Shown piece by piece: positions 1 through 8,962 of a DNA stretch of 52,460 bases. The first letter of the stretch is position 1; each line of letters opens with the position of its first letter. The notes beneath the pieces are model-generated. The model was not told the DNA's origin. It saw nothing but the letters and a program-made list of their open reading frames with translations, and ran no database searches. The DNA lies in NCBI GenBank assembly GCA_003021975.1, contig PXRR01000031.1:1-52460 (forward strand), read 5' to 3'. The stretch comes from Halobacteriales archaeon QS_5_70_17. GTDB taxonomy: Archaea; Halobacteriota; Halobacteria; Halobacteriales; Haloarculaceae. A program made the translations under genes and the position numbers.

Positions 1-1
1 G

Positions 2-1063
2 GCCCGCCACGAGGCGTGGCTGACGGCGACGTTCCGCCGCCTCGATCAGCAGTACGGCTACCTCGAGGAGCGCACGCCGATCTCGCGGCGGGACGAACTG
101 CTCGCTGCCAGCGACGACTCGCTGCGCCGCGTCGAGATCCAGCGGTTCGCCGAGCGCGTCACGGAGCGCTACCGGAACCGGTTCGACGCGCCGCTGGTGC
201 TCGTCCCCTGCTCGGCGCGCAAGCCCTACTCCGAGTCCCAGAGCCACGGCCAGTTCCACGACGCGATCAACTACCGCGCGCACAAGGTGTCGATGACCTC
301 GCCCATCGGCGTCGTCCCCCAGGAACTGGAGCTGACCTACCCCGCCCAGCACTACGACTCCGTGGTGACCGGCCGGTGGACCGAGACCGAGATCGAGTTC
401 GTCGCGAGCGTGCTCGCGCGCTACCTGGCAGCGACCGACTACCCGCGCCACGTCGCCCACGTCCCCCCCGGCGGCTACGCCGACATCGTCGAGCGGGCCG
501 CCAGCGAGGCGGGCGTCGACTTCGAGTTCACCGTCGCCGACCACCCGACGACCGACGAGTCGCTGGCCGCGCTCCGGGAGACGCTGGCCGGCGAGCCCCG
601 CTACCGGAAGCGCGAGCGCGAGCACAACACGGTGCGGGCCGTCGCGGACTACCAGTTCGGGGCCGGTGCGGGACGCGACCACGCCCGGGGCGCGGGCGAC
701 GACCTCCTCGGCGAGATCGGGACCGAGGGCCGGTACCCCTCGCTGCGCGTGACCGAGGGCGACGAGCAACTCGCGACGCTCGTCCCCCAGTACGGGACGC
801 TGGCACTGACGCTGGCGGGCGGGCGCCGCTGGCTGGAGAGCCCGGTCCCCGCCAAGCGCGTAGGGATCGACGGGTTCGTCCCCGAGGGGAGCGTCCTCGC
901 GCCGGGCGTGCTCGACGCGGACCCGTCGATCCGCGTCGGCGACGAGGTGGTCGTCGAGGGGCCGCGGGCGTTCGCGGTCGGCAAGGCCGCGATGCACGGC
1001 GACGAGATGGCCCGCTCGGCCCGCGGGATCGCAGTCGACGTCCGCCACAGCGAGGAGCGGTGA
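2..1063 (+). CDS. arcS: Archaeosine synthase ArcS (TgtA2), 3' part; 5' end is outside the window
   Basis: Frame is open from the window edge. Contains LVPCSARKPYSESQSHGQFHDAI (DUF5591-like core) and a C-terminal PUA-like domain (VPEGSVLAPGVLDADPSIRVGDEVVVEGPRAFAVGKAAM). Confidence 0.85.
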   Translation, partial: ARHEAWLTATFRRLDQQYGYLEERTPISRRDELLAASDDSLRRVEIQRFAERVTERYRNRFDAPLVLVPCSARKPYSESQSHGQFHDAINYRAHKVSMTSPIGVVPQELELTYPAQHYDSVVTGRWTETEIEFVASVLARYLAATDYPRHVAHVPPGGYADIVERAASEAGVDFEFTVADHPTTDESLAALRETLAGEPRYRKREREHNTVRAVADYQFGAGAGRDHARGAGDDLLGEIGTEGRYPSLRVTEGDEQLATLVPQYGTLALTLAGGRRWLESPVPAKRVGIDGFVPEGSVLAPGVLDADPSIRVGDEVVVEGPRAFAVGKAAMHGDEMARSARGIAVDVRHSEER

Positions 1064-1118
1064 TCGGCGCCGGCAAAGACGGCCTTTAGTCGCGTCTAAT
1101 CCTTCTCCCAGACAGGAC

Positions 1119-1493
1119 GTCGAGAGCGACCGCGTCGGCGCCTACGGGGGCGTCCTCACGAGCTTCGTCCGCGTCCTGTTCGCCGAGTTCGGCGACGAGA
1201 CCCAGGCGCTGACGGTCAACCTCGCCATCGGCTTCCCGGACGCGCCGCTGTCGGTGTTCGCCGGCGTCGTCGCCGCCCTCGGCCTCCAGACTGGCGTCGA
1301 CGCGGTCGTCGGCGAGCGCGTCGGGGCGCACCTCCCCGTCGGCCTGATCGAGGGCGCCGCCGCGGCCGTCTTCATCGCCTTCGGACTGCTCGTGTTCGGG
1401 ATCCTCCCGCCGCGGGCGCTCGCGGGGACGCTCGCGGCCGTCGCCGCGGTCGTCCTCGGGTGGATCGCCCGCGACCGGTGGGTAGCTTCTTGA
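1119..1493 (+). pseudogene. Fragment of UPF0016/TMEM165-GDT1 family cation exporter (C-terminal half only)
   Basis: FVRVLFAEFGDETQALTVNLAI matches the E-x-G-D-[KE]-T motif of the second repeat. The first repeat is absent and there is no obvious start codon before the motif. Confidence 0.6.
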
Positions 1494-1515
1494 CGAGTCG
1501 CTCCCCACGGGCAGT

Positions 1516-2031
1516 ATGATCGAGGCCGGCGACACCGCCCCCGCGATCGAGGCACCGATGGCTACCCCCGCGGCCGCCGCCGGGAAGCGCGGCGAGTACA
1601 CCGCCGACGACGTCGAGGAGTTCGCGCTCGCGGACGCGCTCGCGGACGGCCCGGTCGTGCTCGCCTTCTTCCCGGGCGTGTTCTCCCGGACCTGTACCGA
1701 GGAGCTCTGCCGGATGGGCGACTGGTGGGACGACCTGGGCGGCCTCCCGGCGTCGGTCTACGGCGTCAGCGTCGATCCCCCCTTCCCGCAACTGGCCTTC
1801 CTCGACTCGTACGACGTCCCCATCCCGCTGATCAGCGGGTTCAACACCGGCGTCGTCGCCGACTACGGCGTGCGCCGCGAGGAAGGCCTGCTGCGGGGAA
1901 TCGCCGAGCGCGCCGTCTTCGTGATCGATCCCGAGGGGACCGTCCGGTACGACTGGCTGGTCACCGAACCGCAGGTCTTCCCCGACCTCGAGGCGATCCG
2001 GGAGGCCGTCGCGGCCGCCGCCGGGGACTGA
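1516..2031 (+). CDS. Peroxiredoxin-like redoxin-domain protein
   Basis: AhpC/TSA-like fold pattern: GDTAPAIEAP, VVLAFFPGVFSRTCTEELC, VYGVSVDPPFPQLAF, AVFVIDPEGTVRYDW. Confidence 0.8.
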   Translation: MIEAGDTAPAIEAPMATPAAAAGKRGEYTADDVEEFALADALADGPVVLAFFPGVFSRTCTEELCRMGDWWDDLGGLPASVYGVSVDPPFPQLAFLDSYDVPIPLISGFNTGVVADYGVRREEGLLRGIAERAVFVIDPEGTVRYDWLVTEPQVFPDLEAIREAVAAAAGD

Positions 2032-2110
2032 CCGGCGGGGGAACGCGGGGACGACACGAAAGGGGAAGCGGTACAGCACGGTTTTGCCCCTCCCGTCCGA
2101 ACCCCGGCGC

Positions 2111-2506
2111 ATGGAGGAAATCTCGCTGGGCGTTCCCCAGCCGATCATCGACTCGCTCCCGAACGAGGACGACACCGCCGCCAGCGACATGCAACGGGCG
2201 GTCGAGAACATCGAGTCCCGGCTCAACCAGGAGATCAGGGGCGCCGACGACGACCCGGAGGCCGCGAGCTTCGCGCTGGACGTCATCGAGCACCTCGAGA
2301 ACCGCGCCCAGCGCTACGACGAGTTCGTCCCCGAACTCCGGGCGTGGGGGCAGTCGCCCATCTACGCCATCGCGTGGCGCAACCTGCAGGCCGACCTCAT
2401 CGCCCAGCTCTACGAGCACGAGGAGCTCGCCGAGCGCCTCGACCGCGAGCGCAACGCCCGCATCGTCGAGGACGGCATCAGCCTCAGCGACCTCTACGAC
2501 GACTGA
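2111..2506 (+). CDS. Conserved-looking haloarchaeal hypothetical protein
   Basis: ATG at 2111 (MEEISLGVPQPIIDSLPNEDD), acidic composition, plausible spacing. Confidence 0.65.
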   Translation: MEEISLGVPQPIIDSLPNEDDTAASDMQRAVENIESRLNQEIRGADDDPEAASFALDVIEHLENRAQRYDEFVPELRAWGQSPIYAIAWRNLQADLIAQLYEHEELAERLDRERNARIVEDGISLSDLYDD

Positions 2507-2513
2507 GCCGGCG

Positions 2514-3416
2514 CTACGACGGGAACAGCTCGTCGAACCGGGCGGCCTGCTCGGGGTCGTGGCCGTAGACCACCCGCGCGCCGGTCCGCCGCTCCACCTC
2601 CCGGCAGCGCCGCAGGCTCCGCCGCCAGTCGGTCCGGCTCCAGAGCAGCCCCGCGCCCAGCGGCTGCCCGGCCTCGTAGTTGGCCGCGACGTAGGCCTGG
2701 TCGCCGGTCAGCAGGATCGGGCGGTCGTCGCTCCCGGTCCGCTCCCCCTCACCCCCTCCGGGGTCGCTCCCGGAGGCGGTCGCGTCCGGAGACCGGGGCG
2801 CGCCGGTCGCCGTGGCGTCAGCGTCCGCGCCGAGCAGCGTGCCGAGCAGGCCGGGCGTGTGGCCCGGCAGGTGGAGCAGGTCGATCCCGTCGAGCAGGCG
2901 CGTTCGCTCCCCGTGGACCACCTGCCAGTTCAGGTCGCGGTCGAAGTCGCTGCGGGCGTACGCGAGCGCGCCGTCGGCGGGGGCTCGCCCGGGAGCGGTC
3001 CGGGCGCGGGCATGACCGAGTTCCTCGCGGTGGACGTACACCGGCACGTCCGTCCCGTCGAAGGCCGCGAGACCGCCCGCGTGGTCGACGTGGAGGTGCG
3101 TGGCGACCACCAGGTCCACCTCGCCGACGCCGCGGCCGACCGCCTCGAGACTCGCCGCGAGCGACGGGGTTTCGAGCGGCGCGAACGCCTCCCGGGTGGC
3201 CGCGGGCCAGCGCTCGGCGGCGTCGGGGTGCATCCCCGTGTCCCACAGCACCGTCGCCTCGGGGTGGTCGATCAGGAGGGCGTAGACCGGCCCCTCGGCG
3301 TACAGCGTCTCGGGGTCGCGGTCGCTCGCGGTTGCGGTCCGCAGTCCCTCGACCACGCGGTTGGCGTCGATGCCGACCCGGCCGCGGTCGAGGACTGTCA
3401 CCGGCGGTACGCTCAT
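2514..3416 (-). CDS. MBL-fold metallohydrolase, N-acyl-homoserine-lactonase-like
   Basis: THLHVDHAGG motif, LPGHTPG, LTGDQAYV, VVYGHDPEQ. Confidence 0.85.
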   Translation of the reverse strand: MSVPPVTVLDRGRVGIDANRVVEGLRTATASDRDPETLYAEGPVYALLIDHPEATVLWDTGMHPDAAERWPAATREAFAPLETPSLAASLEAVGRGVGEVDLVVATHLHVDHAGGLAAFDGTDVPVYVHREELGHARARTAPGRAPADGALAYARSDFDRDLNWQVVHGERTRLLDGIDLLHLPGHTPGLLGTLLGADADATATGAPRSPDATASGSDPGGGEGERTGSDDRPILLTGDQAYVAANYEAGQPLGAGLLWSRTDWRRSLRRCREVERRTGARVVYGHDPEQAARFDELFPS

Positions 3417-3424
3417 AGATCGAT

Positions 3425-3439
3425 CCGTCCGGCGGACGG
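3425..3439. promoter_or_regulatory. 15-bp odd palindrome in the divergent MBL hydrolase/AOR promoter region
   Basis: CCGTCCG-G-CGGACGG. Confidence 0.35.
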
Positions 3440-3498
3440 GACATAGCCGTTTCCCGTAGTGATACGCTTATCAACGCGAGCGCCCAACCCGGAGTCGG

Positions 3499-5328
3499 AT
3501 GAGCGACCGCCAACGGGACGCCGTACTCCGGGTCGACCTCTCTGCGGGGACCGTCGAGCGCGAGCGCGTCCCCGACGAGTGGCGCCGGAAGTACCTCGGG
3601 GGGAAGGGCCTGGGCGCGCGCTACCTCTACGAGGAACTCGACGCCGGTACGGACCCCCTGGGCCCGGGGAACCTGCTCGCCTTCATGCTCGGGCCGCTGT
3701 CGGGGTACCTCCCCGGCGAGTCCCGGTACGCCGCAGTGACGAAGTCGCCGCTGACGGGCGCGTTCCTCGACTCCTACAGCGGCGGTGCGTTCCCAGACGC
3801 GTTGGCGGGCGCGCTGACGCCCCCCGACGGCGAGACGAGACCGGATCGCGGCGAGAGAGCGGACGCGAACGGAGACTCGACGGGTACCCCACCGACCGGC
3901 GGCGGCCTCGGCGTGCTCGTGACCGGGGCGAGCGAGCGCCCGGTCGTCCTCGTCGTCGAGGACGGCGAGGGGCGCCTCGAACCGGCCGAGACCTGGGGCG
4001 AGGACGTCGCCGCGACCTGCGCGGCCCACGAGGGGAGCGTCGCCTGCGTCGGCCCCGCCGGCGAGAACGGCGTGGAGTACGCCACTATCGCCTCCGGCGG
4101 CGGCGACCACCACGCCGGCCGCGGGGGCGCCGGCGCGGTGATGGGCGCGAAGGGACTGAAGGCGGTGGTCGCGCGCGGCGACCCCCCCGAGGGGCTCGCG
4201 GACCTCCGCGAGCGGTACGGCCGCGAGTACGCCGAGAGCGACGTCGGCCGCTGGCAGGCCGCCGGCGAGACGATCGAGAGCGTCGACTTCGCCAACGAGG
4301 TCGGCGCGCTGGCCACGCGGGGCTGGCAGGCGACGACCTTCGAGGGCGCCGACGGGATCGGCATCGAGGCGGCCAGCGAGGCGGCCGGCGACGACATCCC
4401 GGGCGGGTTCCGGATCGAGACCGACGACGGCGAGAGCGTCCCGCGGGGGGCCGCGCCGATGAGCCTCGGGGCGGGGCTGGGCATCGACGAGTTCGACGCC
4501 GTCGCGGAACTCGGCGAGGTCTGCGACCGCCTCGGGACGGACGTCATCAGCGCGGGCAGCGCGGTCGCGTGGGCGATCCGGGCCGGCGACCGGGGCCTGA
4601 TCGACCGCGAGTTCTCCTTCGGCGACCCCGACGGCGCCCGCCGGCTGATCGAGGAGATCGCGACGCGGTCGACGCCACTGGGCGACGCGCTGGCCGACGG
4701 CGTCGCGGCCGCGGCCGACCGCTACGGCGGCCGCGACCTCGTGCCGACGGTGAAGTCCATGGAGCTGCCGGCCTACGACCCGAGCGACTCGCCGGCGATG
4801 GCGCTGGCCTACGCCACGAGCGACCGCGGTGGCTGTCACCGCCGGGCCCGGCCCATCGAGGAGGAGGCGTTCGACCCCGACTGGAACCTCGCCGACCGGG
4901 TGCGGGCCGTCGCGGGCGCCCAGACCGCGCGGTCGGTGCTCTGGTGCCTCGTCGTCGACGACTTCGTCGGCGAGGCGCTGTCGGACCTGGGCGCCGAGTG
5001 GCTCGCGGCGGTCGGACTCGACTACGACGACGAGGAACTGGCCCGGACCGGCGAGCGGATCTGGACGCTCGTGCGCCTGTTCAACGCTCGCGAGGGGTTC
5101 GACCGGAGCGACGACGAACTGCCGCCGGCGGTCGCCGGCGAGGGGCGGATCGACCCGGCGGCGTTCCAGCGCCTGCTCGACGCCTACTACGCGACCCGGG
5201 GGTGGGGGCCGAACGGCCTGCCGACCCGCCGAGCGCTAGCGCGCTTGGACGTCGCCGGCCTCCCGGACGCCGCGACCCCGCTTGACGACCGCACGGCGAA
5301 CGTGACACCCGAAACTGCCGATGACTGA
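3499..5328 (+). CDS. Aldehyde ferredoxin oxidoreductase family protein lacking the CxxCxxxC cluster motif
   Basis: YLGGKGLGARYLYEE, HAGRGGAGAVMGAKGLKAVV, YDPSDSPAMALAYATSDRGGCHRR are AOR pterin-binding signatures. Confidence 0.85.
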   Translation: MSDRQRDAVLRVDLSAGTVERERVPDEWRRKYLGGKGLGARYLYEELDAGTDPLGPGNLLAFMLGPLSGYLPGESRYAAVTKSPLTGAFLDSYSGGAFPDALAGALTPPDGETRPDRGERADANGDSTGTPPTGGGLGVLVTGASERPVVLVVEDGEGRLEPAETWGEDVAATCAAHEGSVACVGPAGENGVEYATIASGGGDHHAGRGGAGAVMGAKGLKAVVARGDPPEGLADLRERYGREYAESDVGRWQAAGETIESVDFANEVGALATRGWQATTFEGADGIGIEAASEAAGDDIPGGFRIETDDGESVPRGAAPMSLGAGLGIDEFDAVAELGEVCDRLGTDVISAGSAVAWAIRAGDRGLIDREFSFGDPDGARRLIEEIATRSTPLGDALADGVAAAADRYGGRDLVPTVKSMELPAYDPSDSPAMALAYATSDRGGCHRRARPIEEEAFDPDWNLADRVRAVAGAQTARSVLWCLVVDDFVGEALSDLGAEWLAAVGLDYDDEELARTGERIWTLVRLFNAREGFDRSDDELPPAVAGEGRIDPAAFQRLLDAYYATRGWGPNGLPTRRALARLDVAGLPDAATPLDDRTANVTPETADD

Positions 5329-6229
5329 CAGCATCGACCTCGACGACATCGAGGCGGAGAGCGAGGAACCGACCGAAGACGACCGCAACCGTGGCGACTG
5401 GTTCTGGCGCGGCGAGGGCGACCCCGAGGACGAACCCGCCGGCGACACCGGCGACGTCGGCCCCGGATCGGACGGACCGACCGGACCGACCGGCCCCGGC
5501 CTGGAAACCGAGACAGACGCGGACGCGGACGCCGAGGCCGACGGGAGCGACGACGCGAGCGATGCCGGCGGCGCCATCCCGCGGGTGCCCCGCGAGAACG
5601 AGGACCGGCCCGTCGGCATCCCCGTCGAGAGCGGGGGCGCCGGCGGCGCGGACGCCCGCCGCGCCGGCGAGCGCGACCGCGAGCGGACCCTCGACCCCGA
5701 CGCGGACCACGTCGAGAGCGAGAGCGGGAATGGAAACGGGAATGGGAGTGGAGACGCCGCCGCGACCGCGCCGAGGACCCCCGAGGCGGAACCGGGCGAC
5801 GCCGGCGAGAGCGGCGACGCGCCCGCAACCGCTTCCGGCCCCCACGGCGGCGGCGTCGACGACCGGACCCAGGCGTTCACCTACCGGTCGCTCAGGCGCC
5901 TCGAACACCTGCACACGGCGCTGGCCGACGCGGAGTCCTGGAGCGACTGGGTCGGCGTCGTCGGCGACGTCCCCGCCCACGTCATCAACAAGTTCCAGCG
6001 GGAGAACCAGGTCGACGTCGACTTCTTCAACGGCGCCGGGGCCGGGCCGGGCGAGCGCCTCGCGGAGATCGGCCCGAGTTCCATGTTCTACGCCGAGCGG
6101 ATGGTGCTGGTCGGCCTCGAGGACGAGGCGTGGATGGCCGAGGTCGCCGGCTGGGAGTTCGTCCCCCTCGCCGAGGCCGCCGAGGCCGCCGGCTGGGAGC
6201 TGACCGACGCCGACGAAGGCGACGCCTGA
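5321..6229 (+). CDS. Haloarchaeal hypothetical protein with long acidic low-complexity linker and conserved-looking C-terminal domain
   Basis: ATG overlaps the AOR stop region by 8 nt. N-terminal NRGDWFWRGEGDPEDEP, C-terminal WSDWVGVVGDVPAHVINKFQRENQVDVDFFNG. Confidence 0.75.
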   Translation: MTDSIDLDDIEAESEEPTEDDRNRGDWFWRGEGDPEDEPAGDTGDVGPGSDGPTGPTGPGLETETDADADAEADGSDDASDAGGAIPRVPRENEDRPVGIPVESGGAGGADARRAGERDRERTLDPDADHVESESGNGNGNGSGDAAATAPRTPEAEPGDAGESGDAPATASGPHGGGVDDRTQAFTYRSLRRLEHLHTALADAESWSDWVGVVGDVPAHVINKFQRENQVDVDFFNGAGAGPGERLAEIGPSSMFYAERMVLVGLEDEAWMAEVAGWEFVPLAEAAEAAGWELTDADEGDA

Positions 6230-6279
6230 CCGACCGACGGCTATAAGGCTTCGTCGGGAGAACCCTGACACAGACACGC

Positions 6280-6552
6280 ATGAGCCTGAGAAATTCGATG
6301 CGGCAGTCCCGGGTGCTGACGCTCGTCCTGCTGACCCTCATGGTGTGGCTGCTGGTGACGATACTCCGGATCGGGGTCGACGTGACGAGGCGCTGGGAGC
6401 CCGGCGCCGCGGGCGAGTACATCGGCGCGAGCCCTATCGGCGGGGCGATGGGCGTTCTGGTCATGCTCGGAGTGCTCGTCCTGCTGCTCGTGCTCTACAG
6501 CGAGGTCGGGCACTCAGAGCCGGGACCGAGCACCTGGCCGCCGGAGAAATAA
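6280..6552 (+). CDS. Small two-TM membrane protein
   Basis: VLTLVLLTLMVWLLVTILRI and GGAMGVLVMLGVLVLLLVLY hydrophobic segments. Confidence 0.65.
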   Translation: MSLRNSMRQSRVLTLVLLTLMVWLLVTILRIGVDVTRRWEPGAAGEYIGASPIGGAMGVLVMLGVLVLLLVLYSEVGHSEPGPSTWPPEK

Positions 6553-6695
6553 TGCAGTACGAGTGCACCGAGTGCGGACAGCTGGGCCGGTTCGTCACCG
6601 AGGAGGCCCCGTTCACGGCGCCGTGTCCGATCTGCGAGGAGCGGACCCTCTGGACGGCGGCCTTCGAACCCGAAGGGGAGGGGATCTCGTTTTGA
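6552..6695 (+). CDS. Small zinc-ribbon (CPxCG-type) protein, 47 aa
   Basis: MQYECTECGQLG...APCPICEERTLW; start overlaps the previous stop (TAATG). Confidence 0.7.
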   Translation: MQYECTECGQLGRFVTEEAPFTAPCPICEERTLWTAAFEPEGEGISF

Positions 6696-7051
6696 CCCTT
6701 CAGTTCACCGTCGGCGACCGGTTCCTCGACGCCGCCCGGGAGTGGGGGGATTCCCGCCTGATGGACGCCGAGGAGGCGCTCGAGGCGAAAGCCGAGCAGG
6801 CGCTGCTCGAGATCGAACACCTCGTCTCCGGGGCGCACGAGGTGTCGTTCGCCGTCGACCTCGACCAGGAAACCGGAGAGGCGACGATCGCCCACGAGCC
6901 GAGCGACGAGCTGTCGGCGTTTCTCGCCGCCCAGTCCGAGGAGAGCGGCCTCGACGAGGCGGCGCTGCTGAAGCTCCACGTCGACCTCTTCGCGCGGGTG
7001 TTCCTCGAGGAGGACACCAAGCGCCCGCCGAACGCCCCGCCCGAGGAGTGA
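6692..7051 (+). CDS. Haloarchaeal hypothetical protein
   Basis: TTG start overlapping the previous TGA (TTGA); acidic coding sequence LTLQFTVGDRFLDAAREWGDSRL. Confidence 0.55.
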   Translation: MTLQFTVGDRFLDAAREWGDSRLMDAEEALEAKAEQALLEIEHLVSGAHEVSFAVDLDQETGEATIAHEPSDELSAFLAAQSEESGLDEAALLKLHVDLFARVFLEEDTKRPPNAPPEE

Positions 7052-7110
7052 CCGGGCCGCCCGCCCGTCGAAACGGTTAAGCCGGCCTCGGAGCAATACC
7101 GCGACATACC

Positions 7111-7263
7111 ATGTCGCACCACGAGAGCGGTTGGCAGCCGGAGGGGGCCACCGAGACGTACAACGGCTTCGAGGTCTGGGACCACGGGGTCCACCCCGAC
7201 GAGGTCAACTGCCGGGACCACGACTGCGAGGGGGAGGCCGACGACCACGCGGACGACGACTGA
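7111..7263 (+). CDS. Small acidic hypothetical protein (50 aa)
   Basis: ATG at 7111: MSHHESGWQPEGATETYNGFEVWDHGVHPDEVNCRDHDCEGEADDHADDD, stop TGA at 7261. Confidence 0.5.
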   Translation: MSHHESGWQPEGATETYNGFEVWDHGVHPDEVNCRDHDCEGEADDHADDD

Positions 7264-7418
7264 ACCCGCCGGTTCCGTTCTCCCGCCGAGACCGTCCCCG
7301 TCAAACGACAGGTCCAGCCGGTTCTCCGATGGACCCGCCGCGCGACCGGCCCGCGGCGCTCTCGCCGGGTCCGCAGTTCTCACCGAGGTCCCTCGTCGAC
7401 CGTGACCGCGACCGCCGC

Positions 7419-8657
7419 CTACCGCATCGGGAACGAGCGGCGGTTCCGGGGCGGAACGTAGAAGTTCGCACGGGAGGTGACGGTGACGAAGTCGAGGATG
7501 CCGTTGTTCTCGCGGTCGGTGATCGCCTCGCTGTCGTCGCGAACGTACCAGCCGTTCATCGCCTTGCGCGTGCTCCGGAAGTCCGCGAGCGACCGCTGGA
7601 ACGACATGAAGTGGACGCCGGGACGGCCGCCGTCGACGGTGTTGAAGTCCCGCCGGAGGATGACCGGTTCGCCGTCCCGGCGGGTCTGGGCGACCTTCTC
7701 CTGGTGGCCGACGACGTCGAAGTCCGCGGCGTGCTCCTGGACCGCGTCGGAGAACGGGACCTCCGTTCCGAACCCCGAGACGTCCTCGGGGGAGAACTCC
7801 GGCGAGAACATGCGGGCCACGCGGCCGGCCTCGTCGAAAGCGTCGTACCACGTCTCGAGGTCGAGGCGGAGGTGGCTGAGGTGCATCGTCGTGCCGTCGG
7901 CGAACTGCCCGTCCCGGACGGCGACCCGGCCCTCGGAGGCCTGAGTACCGTCCCGGTCGGAGAAAAATCCCATGAACTCGGTGTCCTCCGGCGAGAGGGC
8001 GTCGCCCGGGACGCCCTCGGCGTCGGCGTGTTCGGCCGGCAGTCCCTCGCCGACGAACCCCGTCCGGCGCTCGCTGACCGAGAACACCTCCCCGAGGGCG
8101 TTGTCGCCGTCGATCGACTCGCCGTTCAGGTCGTCGCCGGCGCCGAACATGGCGTGTTCGACCGCCGAGAGGTGCGAGGGGACGTCGCTGGCGAGCACGA
8201 GGACGGCGTCGAACCCCAGAAGCGCGGGATCGTCGGTTCGAGAGAGCACCTCGGGTTCGCTGATCGGCGCCGCCGAGAGCTCCCCCAGTCGGTCGAAGTA
8301 GGCGGTGCCCCATCCGAGCGCGTGGAAGAGCCCCTCAGGCGACCAGTCGTAGGCCGCCTCGAGGGTTCGCATCGCCCGCTCGACGACCTGCTCGGCCTGC
8401 AGCGACGGCTCCTCGTCGAGGTCGAGCAGGAGGAGCCGCCGGTAGCGCGGCGGGACCGTGTTGCCGTCGTCGTCGGTCGTCAAGGTCGCCGACTGGGCGT
8501 ACTGCCTGACCGGGAGTTCGTCGGCCCGCGGATTGGCGGGTAACCCCTCTACGCCCGGATCCCCCGCCGACCGGGCCAGGATCCGGCTACACCCCGCAAA
8601 TCCGGCGCTGCTCGCGGCGACAGCGAGCCGCCCTAGCAACCCCCGTCGAGATACCAT
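7419..8657 (-). CDS. Tat-exported lipoprotein, DyP-type peroxidase-like
   Basis: MVSRRGLLGRL Tat motif, AGFAGC lipobox, EFMGFFSDRDGTQ resembling the DyP GxxDG motif, HLRLDLETW. Confidence 0.65.
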   Translation of the reverse strand: MVSRRGLLGRLAVAASSAGFAGCSRILARSAGDPGVEGLPANPRADELPVRQYAQSATLTTDDDGNTVPPRYRRLLLLDLDEEPSLQAEQVVERAMRTLEAAYDWSPEGLFHALGWGTAYFDRLGELSAAPISEPEVLSRTDDPALLGFDAVLVLASDVPSHLSAVEHAMFGAGDDLNGESIDGDNALGEVFSVSERRTGFVGEGLPAEHADAEGVPGDALSPEDTEFMGFFSDRDGTQASEGRVAVRDGQFADGTTMHLSHLRLDLETWYDAFDEAGRVARMFSPEFSPEDVSGFGTEVPFSDAVQEHAADFDVVGHQEKVAQTRRDGEPVILRRDFNTVDGGRPGVHFMSFQRSLADFRSTRKAMNGWYVRDDSEAITDRENNGILDFVTVTSRANFYVPPRNRRSFPMR

Positions 8658-8746
8658 GGAACTGTCCGAGCGAACGGGACGAGCGGAAAAAAGGGTTGCT
8701 TCCCGCGAGCCACAACGGTTTTTTCCTCGCTGGTCCAACGGCGACT

Positions 8747-8890
8747 ATGCAACGTCTCCCCCTGCACGAGGGGACGGAGCTCCCGCTGGCGACCGACGTC
8801 GCGATCCTGGTCATGGCGTTCAGCCTGCTCGTGCTGGGGATCGTCGCGTACGACGCGTACCGGGCGTACGACGGGGAGGACACGACATGA
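8747..8890 (+). CDS. Small single-TM hypothetical protein
   Basis: MQRLPLHEGTELPLATDVAILVMAFSLLVLGIVAYDAYRAYDGEDTT. Confidence 0.55.
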   Translation: MQRLPLHEGTELPLATDVAILVMAFSLLVLGIVAYDAYRAYDGEDTT

Positions 8891-8962
8891 ACGGGACGGG
8901 CAACAGAATCGGGACCGCGGAGGACGGAAGCGAGAGCGGGCGCGCGCCCCGGAGGGGTCGCC

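Noticed and set aside
2818-4839. 673-aa minus-strand ORF antisense to the first AOR
   Set aside because: Low-complexity composition and overlap with two well-supported genes.
5500-5760. Tandem-repeat-like sequence in 5321-6229
   Set aside because: Explained by acidic D/E/G/A-rich disordered linker typical of haloarchaeal proteins, not a DNA repeat array.
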